Of a stretch of 45,840 bases of DNA, positions 1 through 11,834 are shown in pieces. The stretch covers positions 1 to 45,840 of the forward strand of contig FN648765.1 in assembly GCA_000310025.1 (NCBI GenBank), given 5' to 3'. The notes below the pieces were generated by a model. It saw only the letters and a list, made by a program, of their open reading frames with translations. It ran no database searches and was not told the origin of the DNA. Position 1 is the first letter of the stretch; the number at the start of each line of letters is the position of its first letter. This stretch comes from Ectocarpus siliculosus (Eukaryota > Sar > Phaeophyceae > Ectocarpales > Ectocarpaceae). A program made the position numbers and the translations under genes.

Positions 1-366
1 CGGTTCCAGATCGCCGAGCCTGCCTTGAAGGCTCTCACGGAGACTCTCAACACGTTGAGCACGAGCGTGCACGAGGCGCACCAGCAGGGATCCCGAATCG
101 AGGACGAGGACGTCGCCGAACTCATGGCAGACCTCCGCATCGGACCCGGAAAGCCGATCGTGGAGGAAGCGGTGAACGCGATTCAGGGGTGGGCTACAAT
201 CGAGGACGACGATGAAGTGGTTGAGGCTCTCAGACAGGATACAGTTGACGACATGACTTCACAGCTGGCTAGGACTCGCGTGTCTACCGGCTGCGAGGAT
301 GAGGACGAACAGGAGGACAGCGGCGATGACAACACGGGGCTGGCTCGCCGTGCCCCACCGGCTTAA
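1..366 (+). CDS. Partial C-terminus, possible Tigger/CENP-B-like DDE transposase
   Basis: The reading frame is open from the first base of the window, so this is the 3' end of a longer gene. It encodes about 121 residues and stops at TAA 364-366. The tail is very acidic, with an EDEDEQEDSGDD stretch, and a GWATIEDDDEVVEAL segment precedes it. Acidic tails after a DDE core are common in Tigger/jerky (pogo superfamily) transposases, and A/T-rich runs resembling pogo ends (TTTTTTTTCC, CCAAAAAAAGCGG) follow the stop at 380-420. No catalytic residues lie inside the window, so the family call is inference. It could equally be the acidic end of an unrelated protein. Confidence 0.35.
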   Translation, partial: RFQIAEPALKALTETLNTLSTSVHEAHQQGSRIEDEDVAELMADLRIGPGKPIVEEAVNAIQGWATIEDDDEVVEALRQDTVDDMTSQLARTRVSTGCEDEDEQEDSGDDNTGLARRAPPA

Positions 367-1174
367 GCCGCGGGCAGAGTTTTTTTTTCCAAAAACCGTT
401 TTCTCCAAAAAAAGCGGACAAACCTCGACAAACGCCTATTTTGTAGACCAACGGGCGCACAGTCCCTGCCAGCACACGCACGCCAAGACAACCACCCCTG
501 CGGCGAGAGAGCCACCCACGAGTGACATAACCTCTGCGAGCGGGCTCGGACGCAGTTACCCAAGGGTGCTTAGCTCTGGAGACTCAAGGCTTGGTGCAGG
601 TGTGTGTGTGTGTGTGCAGCAGCAGCCGTTGTCGGTTGTCGCCTTGCTGTGACAGTTCGGACTCTCCTTGCGCATGGCGTTGAGTTGTGTAAGGAATAGG
701 GCGGCGCCTCATGTGAACGAAGGGTGGCGGTGTGTTAGTCATACTCCGTGTTCGGTTGGGGTTTCGGCGTGTCAGGCTTCCGCGTGCAGTCTCCTCTTGC
801 GGTGCCGATAAGAAGTAACAAGCGGCGCGATTAATAAGCGGCGCGATTGCTGCTGCTGTGCGCTGTGCCGATCACCACACACACGCGACCGCGCGATGCA
901 CACACAGCGCGCCACTGAAGAGCAGTGTGCGAATCCTTGGGCTCGTGAGGTAAGCAGTCGGGGGCGTGCGCTCTCGTGTGGTTAAGAACGTCAGCATTCA
1001 GTCCACAGCAAAGATATGTGTGTGTGTGTGTGTGGTGGTGGGTTCGGGCGTGCACGCGCCTGTGGTTGTTGGCTACTTCGATTTTCGAGGGCCTACGTAT
1101 ACTGCAGCCGAAGCACAGGCGTCTCTAACCACCCTGCTGTAGTCGGTGACATAGCCGGTGGTATGGCGCTATCG
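367..1174. other. Non-coding; short GT microsatellites
   Basis: I see no supportable gene. The stretch holds (GT)n runs near 600-618 and 1016-1034. It also has a 15-bp direct duplication of AAGCGGCGCGATT around 820-850. Confidence 0.5.
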
Positions 1175-1224
1175 ACCTTGTCTCATACATGTCGTACAAT
1201 GGTATGACATGTATGAGACAAGGT
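1175..1224. repeat. Perfect 19-bp inverted repeat (hairpin)
   Basis: ACCTTGTCTCATACATGTC at 1175-1193 is exactly reverse-complemented at 1206-1224, around a 12-base spacer. It could be a miniature palindromic transposon remnant, a replication or transcription hairpin, or the edge of the neighbouring DNA transposon. No target duplication was recognised. Confidence 0.85.
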
Positions 1225-2019
1225 TCTTGACGCGGCCCCACCAATGCCGCACGAGGCCATGAGGGCTACGAACGAATGTACACCCTATGGAGTAGCGGTT
1301 TCGTTGATTCTGCACGAACCGTGTAGTACACCCGCTAACCAAACATGACCAGGCGACCGTGTGTGTACGCTGTCGCTATCCGAAATCCTTTTGCGCATAA
1401 CTCCAACGGGAAACAGGACACGTCGCGATACAGCAGCAGTAGTATTGAGGGGGCCCGCTGCCGAGGGGATTCAAAATAGAAGATAGTTCGCCGAATGCCA
1501 TCATCCCAATCCCGGGCCTACGTAGGTGATTTAGGATGTTAAGTTTCCGTGTTGGTGCTTGTCCAGCGTAATGCTGTTTCTGTGATGAGCCTAACCCTAG
1601 CCCGAGGGTGGGTACGGCATGCATGCATACGCAAAGACAATCAGTCACACGCACATCCAACACTAATCTGAGAAACACTCGGGAAGTTTAAGAAAGATCC
1701 CCCTATTGCAGGACCCGTTGTCTGGTGCTGTGCGAACCCTTCAAGCAAGAGGTGCAATATGTACATGTTGCTGCTGTGCACTCCAAATTGGGCCGGGGGG
1801 GGGGGGAAGGCGCCACTCGCCGAAATGTCGCGTGCCTTTCAGGCGGCACGGGTCCTTAGTAGGACACTCTCCTGACGAAATATTAGCGTCATTGCGTCGT
1901 TACTAACCCTATCATCAAGCTTTTGCGCGAATTTCCCTCCTTTCTCGCGTGACGTCAAGATTCGTAACTACGGTAGCCGACGTTAATTTTTTACGCCCTT
2001 TTCCGCTGTCCCTCGCAGG
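1225..2019. other. 5' flank of the Harbinger transposase; no gene seen
   Basis: No convincing ORF is present. A G run lies near 1795-1806. The last 100 bases before 2020 would hold the transposase promoter and leader, but no clear TATA box or terminal inverted repeat could be picked out by eye. Confidence 0.4.
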
Positions 2020-4316
2020 ATGCCGTTCACCGGGTCCGACAAAGCGGCGCTGCTTTTGCTCGCGTCCCTGATGTTTATAGACGACGATGACGACGACTTT
2101 GAGACACCTCTCGTGCAAGCCCTTGGAACCGCCGGGTATGATGAGGTCGCCGACTTCCTCGACGGCAGCGCCAGGGACGGCACGACCAGACCGCATGCAA
2201 AGCGGTACTGGGAGCGCACGGGACGATACCTGAGCAGCGCCCAATTCAGAAGTGCCTTTCGGTGCAGGTATGTCGCTGGCCCGAAAGCTAGGGCTGACAG
2301 TATATGCGGCGGTGTCCCTAGGACCACAAGGCTGTTCACCAGTTTAGGCTGAGCACCTCCGCCTCTCCTAAACGTAGATTTTGTGCCTTCCGTTCGTGTC
2401 GACCCTTCGTCAGTGTACATTTGCATGAAGGGGTAAGAAATGCGAGAGCCGTCACGCGCAATGAGCCTGCATGGGATTGATATTTTTTGTTTGGCGAGCG
2501 CGCGTGACCGCTGTCCCTCCAGTCCTGTCTAAGTCGCCCCAAAGAAGCCCCAGCCCCAAACAAACGTATACCTCTTTCACGCCCACAGCGTACACACTCT
2601 ATGCTTTGTAGTTAACCCTGGTGCTTAGCAGCTGGTTAGGTTAAGCACAGCAAAGCCGATAAAAGGTGCCCGCGATCTAAACTGACTTTTGTCTCCGTGG
2701 AAAAACCAGGAAGACGACCTTCGCGACACTGGTGAGGAAGCTATACGGAACGACGGACTTTTGCAGGAGGGGGGCTCGTGGACCGTTCTTCGATCCCTGC
2801 GAAAGGGTTGCGGTCTTTTTGTGGCGCCTGGGTCATAATACGGATGTGAGGGGGGCTTCGATCATGTTTGGGCTGTCAGAGGGGGCGATCTCCTACTGCA
2901 CGCTCGAGGTGGCTAAACTCATCGAAGAAAAGCTTCGTCGGAAGCATGTCGCTTGGCCCAGCCCAGCGGCTAAGCGTGAGATTTCCACTGAGTGGGAGCT
3001 GGAGAAGGGTCTCAGGTGTGTACGACCCGGGGTTACTAGTATCGCCTAAACCCATCCAATCGGTGTTAGTTGCCCGAGTTTAACGCAGTTCAGTGTCGAC
3101 CTGTGTGCGGGTCGGACTTGGCGTGTAGATCGAAGGACGATGAACGGGCCCTGCTGGTCCGTGCGTTGTTGTTCCGAGCGTTGGCGCGTTAAGTTACAAA
3201 GCCCTGAGCTCTGACCCTTTCCCGTTGTTGTAGCCTTTACACTTACCATCGCCGATGGCGCGCGCATATATAGACTATGGATATGGGTACAGGGGTTAGG
3301 GGAGCGCTGATTGTGAATACGGCGGTGGGACCATCACCCTGGCCAATGTATAACATCGGAGGGATAGGAGTGTATCTTGCGTACGCTCCATGGAGGACGG
3401 ATGTTGAGCCTCTCCGGTGTGCTCTGGGACCTCTTGGCGCGAGTACGAGTTTTCACCCACGTATAACCCGTGACACTGTTCTCTTGCCCAATATCTGCGT
3501 TTGCATATTCGCGCGCCCTAATGACTACCACCCTCGCGCCCGATCTTGCACGTTCGGACCTGTGCCCCATGCAGGAACGTCATCGGAGCTATAGACGGGA
3601 CCCACATCAAGGTGTCGCCCCCCGAGGCCCTGGCGAGGGCTTACTACAACTACAAGCACTTCTACTCCATATCCCTCCTCACGATCGTGGACAACGAGGG
3701 TCTGTTCCGCTGGTTCTGTTCCGGCGCGCCAGGGAGTTGTGGTGACAGCGGCGTCTTACAGCACAGTCAGTTCTACCATGCGGCAGAGGCGGAGCGGACG
3801 GTGGCTGCAGCAGAGCGCCGCGTCTTGGCCAACGGCGCGGTGATTCTCGGGGATTCGGCTTTCGCCGAGTCTGATTGGATGCGCACGCCGATCCCCAAGC
3901 CCACTTGCAGGGCCGAGCGGTTCTTCAACTACAAGCACTCCAGTCATCGCTTCCGAGTGGAGCACGCGTACGGGCGCGTGAAGAAGAAATTCCCGGCGCT
4001 TGCTAAGGGCCTCGACCGCCAAATCAAGAACGCCCCTCTCCTGGTTAACGCTTGTGTCGTGCTGCACAACTTCATCTTCGCACTGGAGGGCCAGTTTCCG
4101 AAGGACCAGGGAAAGGACAACGCGCCGACCAAGAACGGGACGGGCCACAATATTGTAGCCGGTTGCGGACCCGCAGCTTCGGCGAGGGCGCAAGAAGTCG
4201 AACACCTTCGAGGACACTTCCTGCTGAGGGAATGGGGAGCGCCTGGCTCGCGGGCGGACCGCCGCCGCAAGAGAGCCGAGAAGCGCATGAGGAGGAACAA
4301 CGGGACGTTGACATGA
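2020..4316 (+). CDS. PIF/Harbinger transposase (DDE_4 / HARBI1-like nuclease), three exons
   Basis: The exons are 2020-2267, 2710-3015 and 3575-4316 (TGA), with introns of 442 and 559 bp. Donors are GTATGT and GTGTGT, acceptors are CAG, and both junctions are phase 2 and restore an Arg codon. The spliced product is 431 aa, typical for this family. Exon 1 carries an acidic N-terminus. Exon 2 carries a helix-rich segment with SEGAISYCTLEV, which fits the HTH region of these proteins. Exon 3 carries the DDE nuclease: D in GAIDGTH, D in ILGDSAF, E in RVEHAYGRVKKKF, plus the conserved ARAYYNYKHFYSI block. No frameshift or premature stop is present, so it may be recently active. ATG 2020 is the first Met of the open frame. 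Family enzymes cut and paste elements with 3-bp TWA target duplications; the terminal repeats of this copy were not identified. Confidence 0.93.
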
Positions 4317-5941
4317 GGGTCTTGCCCTTGCCCTGCGCTATCGTGTTTCGTGGCCATGAGTTGTACGTTGGAGGCGTAGTAACCCTAAAGCCGTAAATAT
4401 CCGTGAAGTCGCTCGTTTTGGACACTCCCCGTTGTGTCGTTGTGCAGAGGCTTTCTTGACGAGTTCGGGCAGAGGGCGGGGGGCTTGGCGCGCGCACGTG
4501 TCTGTGTGTGTGTGTGTGTGTGACACAGGGGTGGCCTGTTCCGGTGGCCTGCCCAGTGTGTGTATCTTCTGCTGTAAGAGGTCATGATAGGCAATACTAG
4601 CCCTCAAGTCGAAGTGTCTTTGCCCGCTGTGGCCTCTTTGTGTACTCTCTGTGACGCAGCTCGCGGGAGGGTGTCCCGAAGAAGCTCGCGGAAACATCTT
4701 AAGTACGGTAGCGTAGTACACTTGTCATACCACCTCGTAACTGTAATGTCGTCGTCTTTGTGTGCCGGCGCGAGGGCGTTGGCAGCTCGCTGTGGACACT
4801 CGCCGAATGCGCCACTAAGTTGTTTTGCTCTCATGTTATCAGGTTGTGGTGCGTGCGGGGGCGCAAGGGTCCCCGCAACATAAAGCGATCAATCCACTAC
4901 CCCAATTGCGTAACCCATGCCATCCGTCCCAGACTAATATTCCTATTCCAAGTACCAACAGTCACCGTGCTTGTTTATGGACAATGCCGTCCATGTGTAT
5001 CACATGCATGTACCGTTCCAGGAACAGGCAGCTTCAAATAATAATACACCAAGCACCCAGTCAAACAGCCATCTTTCCCCCTTCCTGACTTCAGAACCCT
5101 GACCAAACATAAACCTCCTACATACGCCGAGAGCCTACCTACCCCCGTTAAGAAAACTCAACCCGCCAAAACAACAGAGACATCCTTGGAAGACTATCCA
5201 CAAAATACAACATCACATCAGAATTGCGTCTTGCAGAGCGACGGACATTTCAGCTGACGTGTCTTTCAATCAGCGCCAAATTCCTCAAATGAAACCATCA
5301 TTTCAACCTACTGGTCAGCACTTCATCAGCATTCGGAACGCACAAAGGCTCCAACCATGACCAAGCAGCACATACCAAGTCCTTTCCTTCGATGCAAAAC
5401 ATAACATCTTGAGCAGCAAAGATGGAACTACGTCCCCTAACCCAGCACACGAAAAAGCCATAGGGACATCACAATCGTTGCCCTTACAGCGGTCATCATC
5501 GTCTAATCGCCCCACTCCGTGAGCAGTGGACAAAGTAACGACGAAACAAGAATAGACATTAGGACGACGTCGGCGCGAAACAGGAAAATACAGTAGTGCT
5601 ACAAGGAAGCCGGCTAACCCCCCGCCAAGTCCAGGCTGCTTATGCACCGAGCGCCAACACAAACAAACCAACCCCAACCACCACGCTAGCCGACCAACGA
5701 CAGGCATCTCCATCCTGAGCTTCGCCTGGTCACCCATAGTTCAATGACACGCTGCGACCGCCCAACGTCCCAGAAAACCAAAAGAAATAAACTAACCCCG
5801 ATCGTATGAGAAATTTGCGACAATAGATGAACAAAGACCTTAGACATCCCTACTCCGTCCGTCGCTCGGCTTTCCCCGTGGGCGACATGGCACGCTACGT
5901 TCCCCCGAAAAATAGTCAGTCCCACCACAAACATGAAAGAT
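4317..5941. other. No gene recognised; TG microsatellite
   Basis: A (TG)n tract lies at about 4500-4522. Minus-strand ORFs of 140 aa (5315-5737) and 95 aa (5686-5973) exist but show no family feature and may be chance. From about 5040 on, the plus strand is rich in A and C and poor in G. This skew runs into the minisatellite that follows. Confidence 0.4.
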
Positions 5942-6460
5942 AGCCGAAAGCAAGCGGATAATACAAGACACAATCAAGTCGTCCCCACCCAAAACAAGGA
6001 AATTAGCCGAAAGCAAGCGGAAAACACAAGACACAATCAAGTCGTCCCCACCCAAAACAAGGAAATTAGCCGAAAGCGAGCGGATAACACAAAAAAACAA
6101 TTGAGCAAACCAAAGACAATAAGTCCCCATGCGAAACAAGGAAGTTAACAGAAAGCAAGCGGATAACACAAGACACAATCAAGTCGTCCCCACCCAAAAC
6201 AAGGAAATTAGCCGAACGCAAGTGGATAATACAAGACACAATCAAGTCGTCCCCACCCAAAACAAGGAAATTAGCCGAAAGCAAGCGGAAAAGACGAAAA
6301 ACAATCGAGCAAACCAAAGACAATAAGTCCCCATGCGAAACAAGGAAGTTAACAGAAAGCAAGCGGATAACACAAGACACAATCAAGTCGTCCCCACCCA
6401 ACACAAGGAAATTAGCAGAAAGCAAGCGAAAAAGACGAAAAACAATCGAGAAAACCAAAG
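5942..6460. repeat. 63-bp minisatellite with a two-unit higher-order pattern
   Basis: Eight tandem units start with AGCCGAAAGCAAGCGG or AACAGAAAGCAAGCGG. The A units are 63 bp and contain CAAGTCGTCCCCACCC. The B units are about 79 bp and contain CAATAAGTCCCCATGCG. The order is A A B A A B A B', so the array probably grew by duplicating an A-A-B block. Because 63 is a multiple of three, the minus strand reads as a repetitive LSANFLVLGGDD-type peptide, but nothing else supports translation. Confidence 0.9.
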
Positions 6461-6692
6461 ACGTCGCGGCTACGCGGGCTTGGGCGAGGGATCAGTGTTC
6501 GGCGACAAGATATTTTCGCGGAACCGCTGATTTCACGCCTGGTATTGGCGCCGATGCGCGACCCTACCCTGCAGACACGGCCCCAACCACACTTCTAGTC
6601 CAAGCACGCGGCAAGGAGGGGGGAGGCGTTGGGAAGCTAAAGTAAACCTAACCCCCCCTGGGACCAAACACGCCCCCCCCCCCATTAGCTTC
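6461..6692. other. Short spacer with C-rich runs
   Basis: It holds a CCCCCCCCCCC run near 6675, just downstream of the stop codon of the minus-strand gene. Nothing else is seen. Confidence 0.3.
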
Positions 6693-8435
6693 CTAAGTTA
6701 GGCTGAAGTACCTCTGTGCGGCCGCCGCCACCATTGCTTTGGTGACACCTTCTGTACCAGCCTTCTCCGACGCTACCGCTTGCTGCCACTGCTTTTCTGC
6801 CTCCTTCTTCTCGTCCAGCGCAAGCTTCCGTTTCTCAATCTCCAGCTCTGCGGCACGGTCCGCGACGCCCGAGCTCGCTCCCCCGCCCCCACCCTGGCCT
6901 CCGCCCCCGCACAAGACCTTCTCGACTACACCCGCGAACCGCGAGAAATTATGTTCGCGCTGCTTGGCCGCCTTCTGGTTCATCTTACCCAAGACGTGCA
7001 GAGTGTCTTGGGGGGAGAACTTTTTCGACTTCCTCCTCGATTTACTCCGGCCGCCTCCGTCGCGCGAGGAAGCGTCGGAGTCGGACTCGGAGTCGGAAGA
7101 CTCGTCCCCCCCGCTCTGCCCCCCCCCGCTCTGCCCTTCACCCGCCGGTGACAGGGAAACGTCGGTGACCTGCTCTTCCTCTTCGGAGGAGCAACCCTCG
7201 TCACCACCACCGTCGACATTGGCGTCCGCCCTCGCTTTTCCTCTGCCCTTCCCCGTGCCCTTCCCACCACCCCTCTCCTTCTTCTTGCCACCCCCCGCGC
7301 TCGCCTCGCCTGTAAGGTCCACCGGCGCACCGACGAGGCGGCTACCGCCGCCGCTACCGCCGTCACCGCTCCCGGTCACCTTCTGCTTCTTCTTCTCGCC
7401 CTTCTTCCTGTTCTTGCCACCCCCGGCGCTTGCGTCGCCCGTGAGGTCCACGGGCGCACCGACCCCGCTGCTTCCTCCGCCACCGCCGCCGTCACGGCTC
7501 TTGCTCTTCTTCTTCTTCCTCTCCCCCCCGCCCTCGCCGTCAAGGTTCAGGGCCTTGCCGCCGCCGCTGCTGGCGATCCTCGTCCTCTTCGTTCCGCCGC
7601 CCTCCAAAGCGCCGCCTAAGTCAAAGCCCTCGTTCAGGACTTGCTTCGTGTTGACGGCCGGGTTGGCGTTCAACGCATCCATCCGGAGCGAGGTGAGGAA
7701 CCTCGGTCTCTTGGCCTCCTTCCCCCCGCTCGCGCCAGTGCTTTTGATCTCCTCCCGCCGTGCTTTCTTGTCGGCGTCGACCTGCCCTTTCCACCACTTC
7801 ATCAGTGTCTTCATCCGCCGTTTGCCGAAACGCCTGCGGACCTGCGACCCGTTCCTAGAGCTCATGTATGAGCTATCCTTCTCAAGCCTGGTCACGACGT
7901 GCTTGGCGATCTCGTTGTACCACACAACCACGCCGTATTGGTTGTTGAAGGAAAACCTCTTGTTCTGCTCGGTTTGACGGTAGGGCGGTAGAGAGAGGAC
8001 GGGGGAGGGTGCCCTAGTCAGCTCGAGACTCTTAGAGTTACTATAAACGAATCTACCGGTTTTCCCGGAGGGTCTTCTGCTGGCCTACTATTCTGGAAAG
8101 GAGGACCGAGACTACGCCCATGCATCGATGCATAGCTAAACTTATGCTGTCGTACGTGGGTGCTCCAGGGTGAACCTGTACTACCAAACGCCCTGAAAAC
8201 TTAATACTTCGCGATCTCGCCTGACATCGGGAAGCCAGCGTTTGTGCTACATCAGCTAAAGCATTGCCCAAGTCGACCTGCTTCCTGTTTGCCAGCATGA
8301 AGCGTTGGCAACAGGCCAACCCTAGCACTAGACTAACCCTTACCAATTATATGCACCCACCATCATGAACTTCCCTCCACCCAGTTTGATGATGGTCTCG
8401 AAGATATTTTTCTTCTCGCGGAAGTCGTACAGCAT
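6693..8435 (-). CDS. Myb/SANT-like DNA-binding protein with low-complexity tail, possible transposon accessory protein
   Basis: The main exon is 7964-6693 and ends at a TAG stop. It begins after a strong polypyrimidine tract and CAG acceptor. A likely first exon is 8435-8361 (ATG, donor GTGGGT). Both ends are phase 0, giving about 448 aa. The N-terminal 100 residues resemble a trihelix or Myb/SANT-like domain: IFETIIKLGGGKF, VVWYNEIAKHVV, NGSQVRRRFGKRRMKTLMKWWKG. The rest is Gly/Ser/Lys/Asp-rich with two PVDLTGxASAGGGK repeats and a DESSDSESDSD acidic stretch. The last 70 residues are a charged, probably coiled-coil segment (AAELEIEKRKLALDEKKEAEKQ). PIF/Harbinger elements usually encode a Myb-like second protein. 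The convergent position next to the transposase suggests such a pairing, but no terminal repeats prove it. The first exon is less certain than the second. Confidence 0.6.
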
Positions 8436-8561
8436 TTTGCTCTGCGCGGCGCGGAGGGACGTCGGCGGGGTAAGAAACAGGGTTTAATCATTTCAGTACG
8501 CGGGACGCAAATAGTAAAATACAACATCGAACTCCTGGTCGACCCTTCCCCAAACCTAACC

Positions 8562-9448
8562 CCGGAGACAAGGTTGCCAGAGTAAATTATCAACCAACGG
8601 TAAAACCATCAAGCCGATGGATCGGGAGCGTGGATCCGAAGACACTACTATGTGGGCACGCGAGAGGGGGGGGGCATAGGCGGGGGTGAGACCTCTAACC
8701 CTTCGTATATTTGCGCCGCGCACCAATGGGCACAAGAAACACATTTGTTCGAATCCAGTGTTGCTTTTATAGGCCCGACTGTAGGCTACAAAAACTCGAA
8801 TCCAACGAATACCAGGCAAGGCAGACAGTACATAGCACGACGGGATAACCAGCACGTGCCCGGCAGCACCACCGGCGATGTGGAGGTGTCCCGAGTTCAA
8901 CCCACTTAAGTCTCTACGTACGTCGACCGCAACCCCGACAGTCTAACTGAGAAAGCTCTACATGCAGCATGCTAAGCCTACCCCTACGTAAAAACTCGCG
9001 ACTCGAGATTTGTGTCGTCGCGAGCGAGCATTCTATACTGGTGCGGCCAGAAAGCCGTTAAACCCCATATATTCAAGCGGCAGGAGAGAGATGCAACAGT
9101 GGAACACAGCGGGTGTGTGTGTAGACTTAAATTTGGATAAAAACGCCTCAATCACACGCCACATGAACGCTGACCAACATAGATAGCAGAGCACCCATAA
9201 ATCGGGCAATTTTTTTGTAAGACACGGAAGAACTTCCAACAATTATCTATGTTTAGAGGGGTAGAGCCGGGTAGATGCCTGACTCCCACCAATCACCCGT
9301 CGAGTTTGTAAGACATTTTGTAAGACAGAGACAGATGATTGGGCGATGGGCACGACGCTCTCGGCAGAATCACTGAAATCCTCTCGCACAGCAGCACCAT
9401 ACACATCACGTAGACAACGTACGATACAACCAGCACAGCAGTATACGG
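8562..9448. other. No gene recognised
   Basis: Only short ORFs on both strands with no family signal. A run of nine G lies near 8666. Confidence 0.35.
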
Positions 9449-10000
9449 ACTGCTGTAGGCCAAGGGCAGCCAAAGGCATACATCATGGGAGGCGTTGGGT
9501 GGGACTCTTGCGGCCCGTTGCCTGCTGTCGGCAGCACAAGCGAGTGACGACGCAAGTCAACCCGCGGTCCGTCTGCATCACCCTCAACCTACCGATCTTT
9601 GGAGCTTCCCGCACAGACGTATCCCCACAACAGAGAAAACGAGGCCTAGACACTGCTGTAGGCCAAGGCCGGCCAAAGGCACACATCATGGCTGGCGTCG
9701 GAAGCTATTTTTAGACCCCGAGGCCTACTGCTAGCAGCGTAAGCGAGGGAACATGCGAGTGCACACAAGTGAGATCTTTGTCTGCTGTCTCTCGTCTGCC
9801 GGCCGATCTTTGCTTCCACAACAGATGCACCCCAGAAACAGAAACAAGTGAGACGTACACAGCGCTGTAAGCCATGGGCGGCCAAATACGCACGTCGTGG
9901 GAGGGGTCGGGCCCAATTTTTCGAGCCTGTTGCCCTCTGCTAGTAGCGAAAGCGAAGAAAGCAAGTGCGCACCCATGCACAGCAGCAGCAGCAGCACTGC
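9449..10000. repeat. About three degenerate direct repeats of 203-209 bp
   Basis: The motif CTGCTGTAGGCCAAG..GGCCAAAGGCA..CATCATGG recurs from about 9449, 9652 and 9862. Each copy ends with a stretch containing GATCTTTG.GCTTC and ACAACAGA. Spacing is 203 and then 209 bp. The copies have diverged strongly, so this is an old tandem array. Confidence 0.65.
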
Positions 10001-10277
10001 TGCCGCTGAGCTGATGATGATGAGAGCTAAACAGCTCTCCCATTCATCCCCTGGCTGACTGGTGGTATCGGGTGAGGTGTGAGCGTGCGCACTGGTGACC
10101 TACTACGTGGTGGCGTAGGCTCCATCCATATCTATCTACGCTTGCTGTGATGTCTCTCTCCGACCCTTCTTTTCGCGCTTCGCGCGAAATAATTTAATTT
10201 TTTTCGTTGGACCCCTATGTATGGGATCGGAGCCACATAGATACAATTACAAGCCTATCCCTCGCAATTTCTACCAC
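10001..10277. other. Spacer with an 8-bp GC-rich hairpin and T/A tract
   Basis: TTTCGCGC (10171-10178) pairs with GCGCGAAA (10182-10189) around a 3-base loop. An A/T-rich run ending in a T tract follows. The function is unknown. Confidence 0.4.
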
Positions 10278-11179
10278 CTACAATAGCGGCAGGGTAGAAC
10301 AGAAGTGCATGTACATAACCTGCAGCAAGATCGCAAAAAAATAACGGCACCTCTCCAGAATAATTCCGTCATGTTCCAATGTTCTCCCGCTCTCACCGTG
10401 TTCTGTTTGTCGAACCCGTCCGGCACAGCACGGCTCTCGTCCTCGTCCTCGTCCTCGTCCTCCTCCTCTTCTTCTTCTTCTTCTTCCTCCTCCTCCTCCT
10501 CCTCCTCCTCCTCCTCCTCCCTCCTCCTCCTCCTCGCTCCTCCTCCTCCTCCTCCTCCGTCCTTCCTCCTCCTCGGCGCCGCGGCCAACGTCGTCATCGT
10601 CGTCGCCGTCGCCGCACCCGCCGCCGCCGCACCCGCTGCTGCTGCTGCTGTTGTTGTCGTCGCTCTCTGGCATATCCATCGCTCGCCGCTGAAGCTCTTC
10701 ACGCCTCTCCTTCGCTGAAGGTTGACGCCCTGACGCCGTGTGACTAGGTGTTGGCGGCGTGCCTTCGTGCATCGACCTATAGTCACGTCGCGTCTTCCCC
10801 CTAGAACTCGCCCTCGCCGGCGAAGAGACAGGCTGCGCTGTGAGTCCTCCAGACTCCGCACGAGCAGCGGGAGGCGCCTCAGCTTGCGCTAGGTCTGCCA
10901 ACGCCTCTGCACCATTAGCCGTGGCAGAGGCAGGGTATGTGGCACCATCAGCGGCAGCATCCTCCTTCGTTGAGCTCCGCGTGTTACGCGGCGGGAGGGA
11001 GAGGCCGCGCCTCGCGTGCGTTGCGAGGGTGCTGTTTTTGAATTTTTTTTCGCTGCTTGTTGCGGACCGCGGCCGCTGCTGCGGGTAGCCCTGGTGCCGA
11101 CCACAGGGCGACCTGAGCGGCCTGAGGGTGCCGCGGTCTCCCCCCCTGCTTTATGCGCTCCTCTTGTTGTGGGTGCCAT
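10278..11179 (-). CDS. Low-complexity basic/acidic protein, hypothetical
   Basis: One possible model has exon 11179-10988 (ATG, then APTTRGAHK, rich in Arg, Ser, Thr and Gly), an 83-bp intron (GTAACA..CAGAG), and exon 10904-10278. Both ends are phase 0, giving about 272 aa. The two frames differ by one base, so a frameshift is the alternative to an intron. The middle is polar (ERREELQRRAMDMPESDD). A Ser/Gly/Asp run follows, then an Arg/Glu/Gly run encoded by a TCC/TCG microsatellite (10436-10560). No domain was recognised. Some retroelement gag proteins look like this, but nothing specific supports that here. Read-through of the microsatellite makes the length doubtful. Confidence 0.3.
10436..10560. 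repeat. TCC/TCG/TTC trinucleotide microsatellite
   Basis: An interrupted run of TCG, TCC and TTC triplets on the plus strand. It gives long poly-Ser, poly-Leu or poly-Glu/Arg/Gly ORFs depending on frame, which explains several long but meaningless ORFs here. Confidence 0.95.
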
Positions 11180-11834
11180 GATGCTCAAAGTGGAGTGCGC
11201 CCCGCACACCCGGGGCGCGAAACGAGCATTCAAAAATGACCACCCCCCCATGGTGGCTGTATTTTGGCGTTTTGGTTTTTCGGTTTTTGGAATTTTTAAA
11301 AATTGAACGCGGCTTTACACACAAGACACGCTCATATTTCCCCGCAGATTGTTTGCGTTGTGTTGGCTGGTACACGCCGTTCGATCGTTCATGTCGGACA
11401 ATGCTGTAGAACCACACCCTGGCGTGGTTTCCTTGGTTACAGTCCCCCCTTGGTGGCTGTTACACACGGTTATGCATCTATTGCACAGACAGTTGCACTC
11501 ACGAGGTTACTGCTGCATTTATTTCCCCGCGCTGATGTGGTTATTCATCGTCTCACAGCTGTTGTCGCTGTGATGAATTGGTGTCGCCGCGGCGCGCCGC
11601 TGCCGGTGTCCTGCCGCTACGTCTCATTGGCTGTACACGCCGTTGTACCCCTACGCCATTACAATTACGTCATCCCTTTGCCGTACTGGCGGCTAATATA
11701 CATATCACCTCACCTCACCCGCATCGCATGCGACCGCGTTGGAGGTATCCCTCCCAACTAGGGAATATCTGGGCGCCCGTCACGTGCTGTCTTATATCTC
11801 ATGTAGCTTGTGCCTCATACATTGGCCACATATG
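11180..11834. other. No gene recognised
   Basis: Upstream flank of the low-complexity ORF. Only short ORFs without family signal. Confidence 0.3.

Noticed and set aside
5942-6460. CRISPR-like repeat array
   Set aside because: Units are contiguous variants without unique spacers, in a eukaryotic context. It is a minisatellite.
6739-7977. 412-codon plus-strand ORF rich in Pro, Ser and Leu
   Set aside because: It is the antisense shadow of the Gly/Ser/Lys-rich minus-strand gene. Its composition is only the complement of that low-complexity sequence.
10305-10747. Plus-strand poly-Ser and poly-Leu ORFs
   Set aside because: Produced entirely by reading the TCC microsatellite in different frames.
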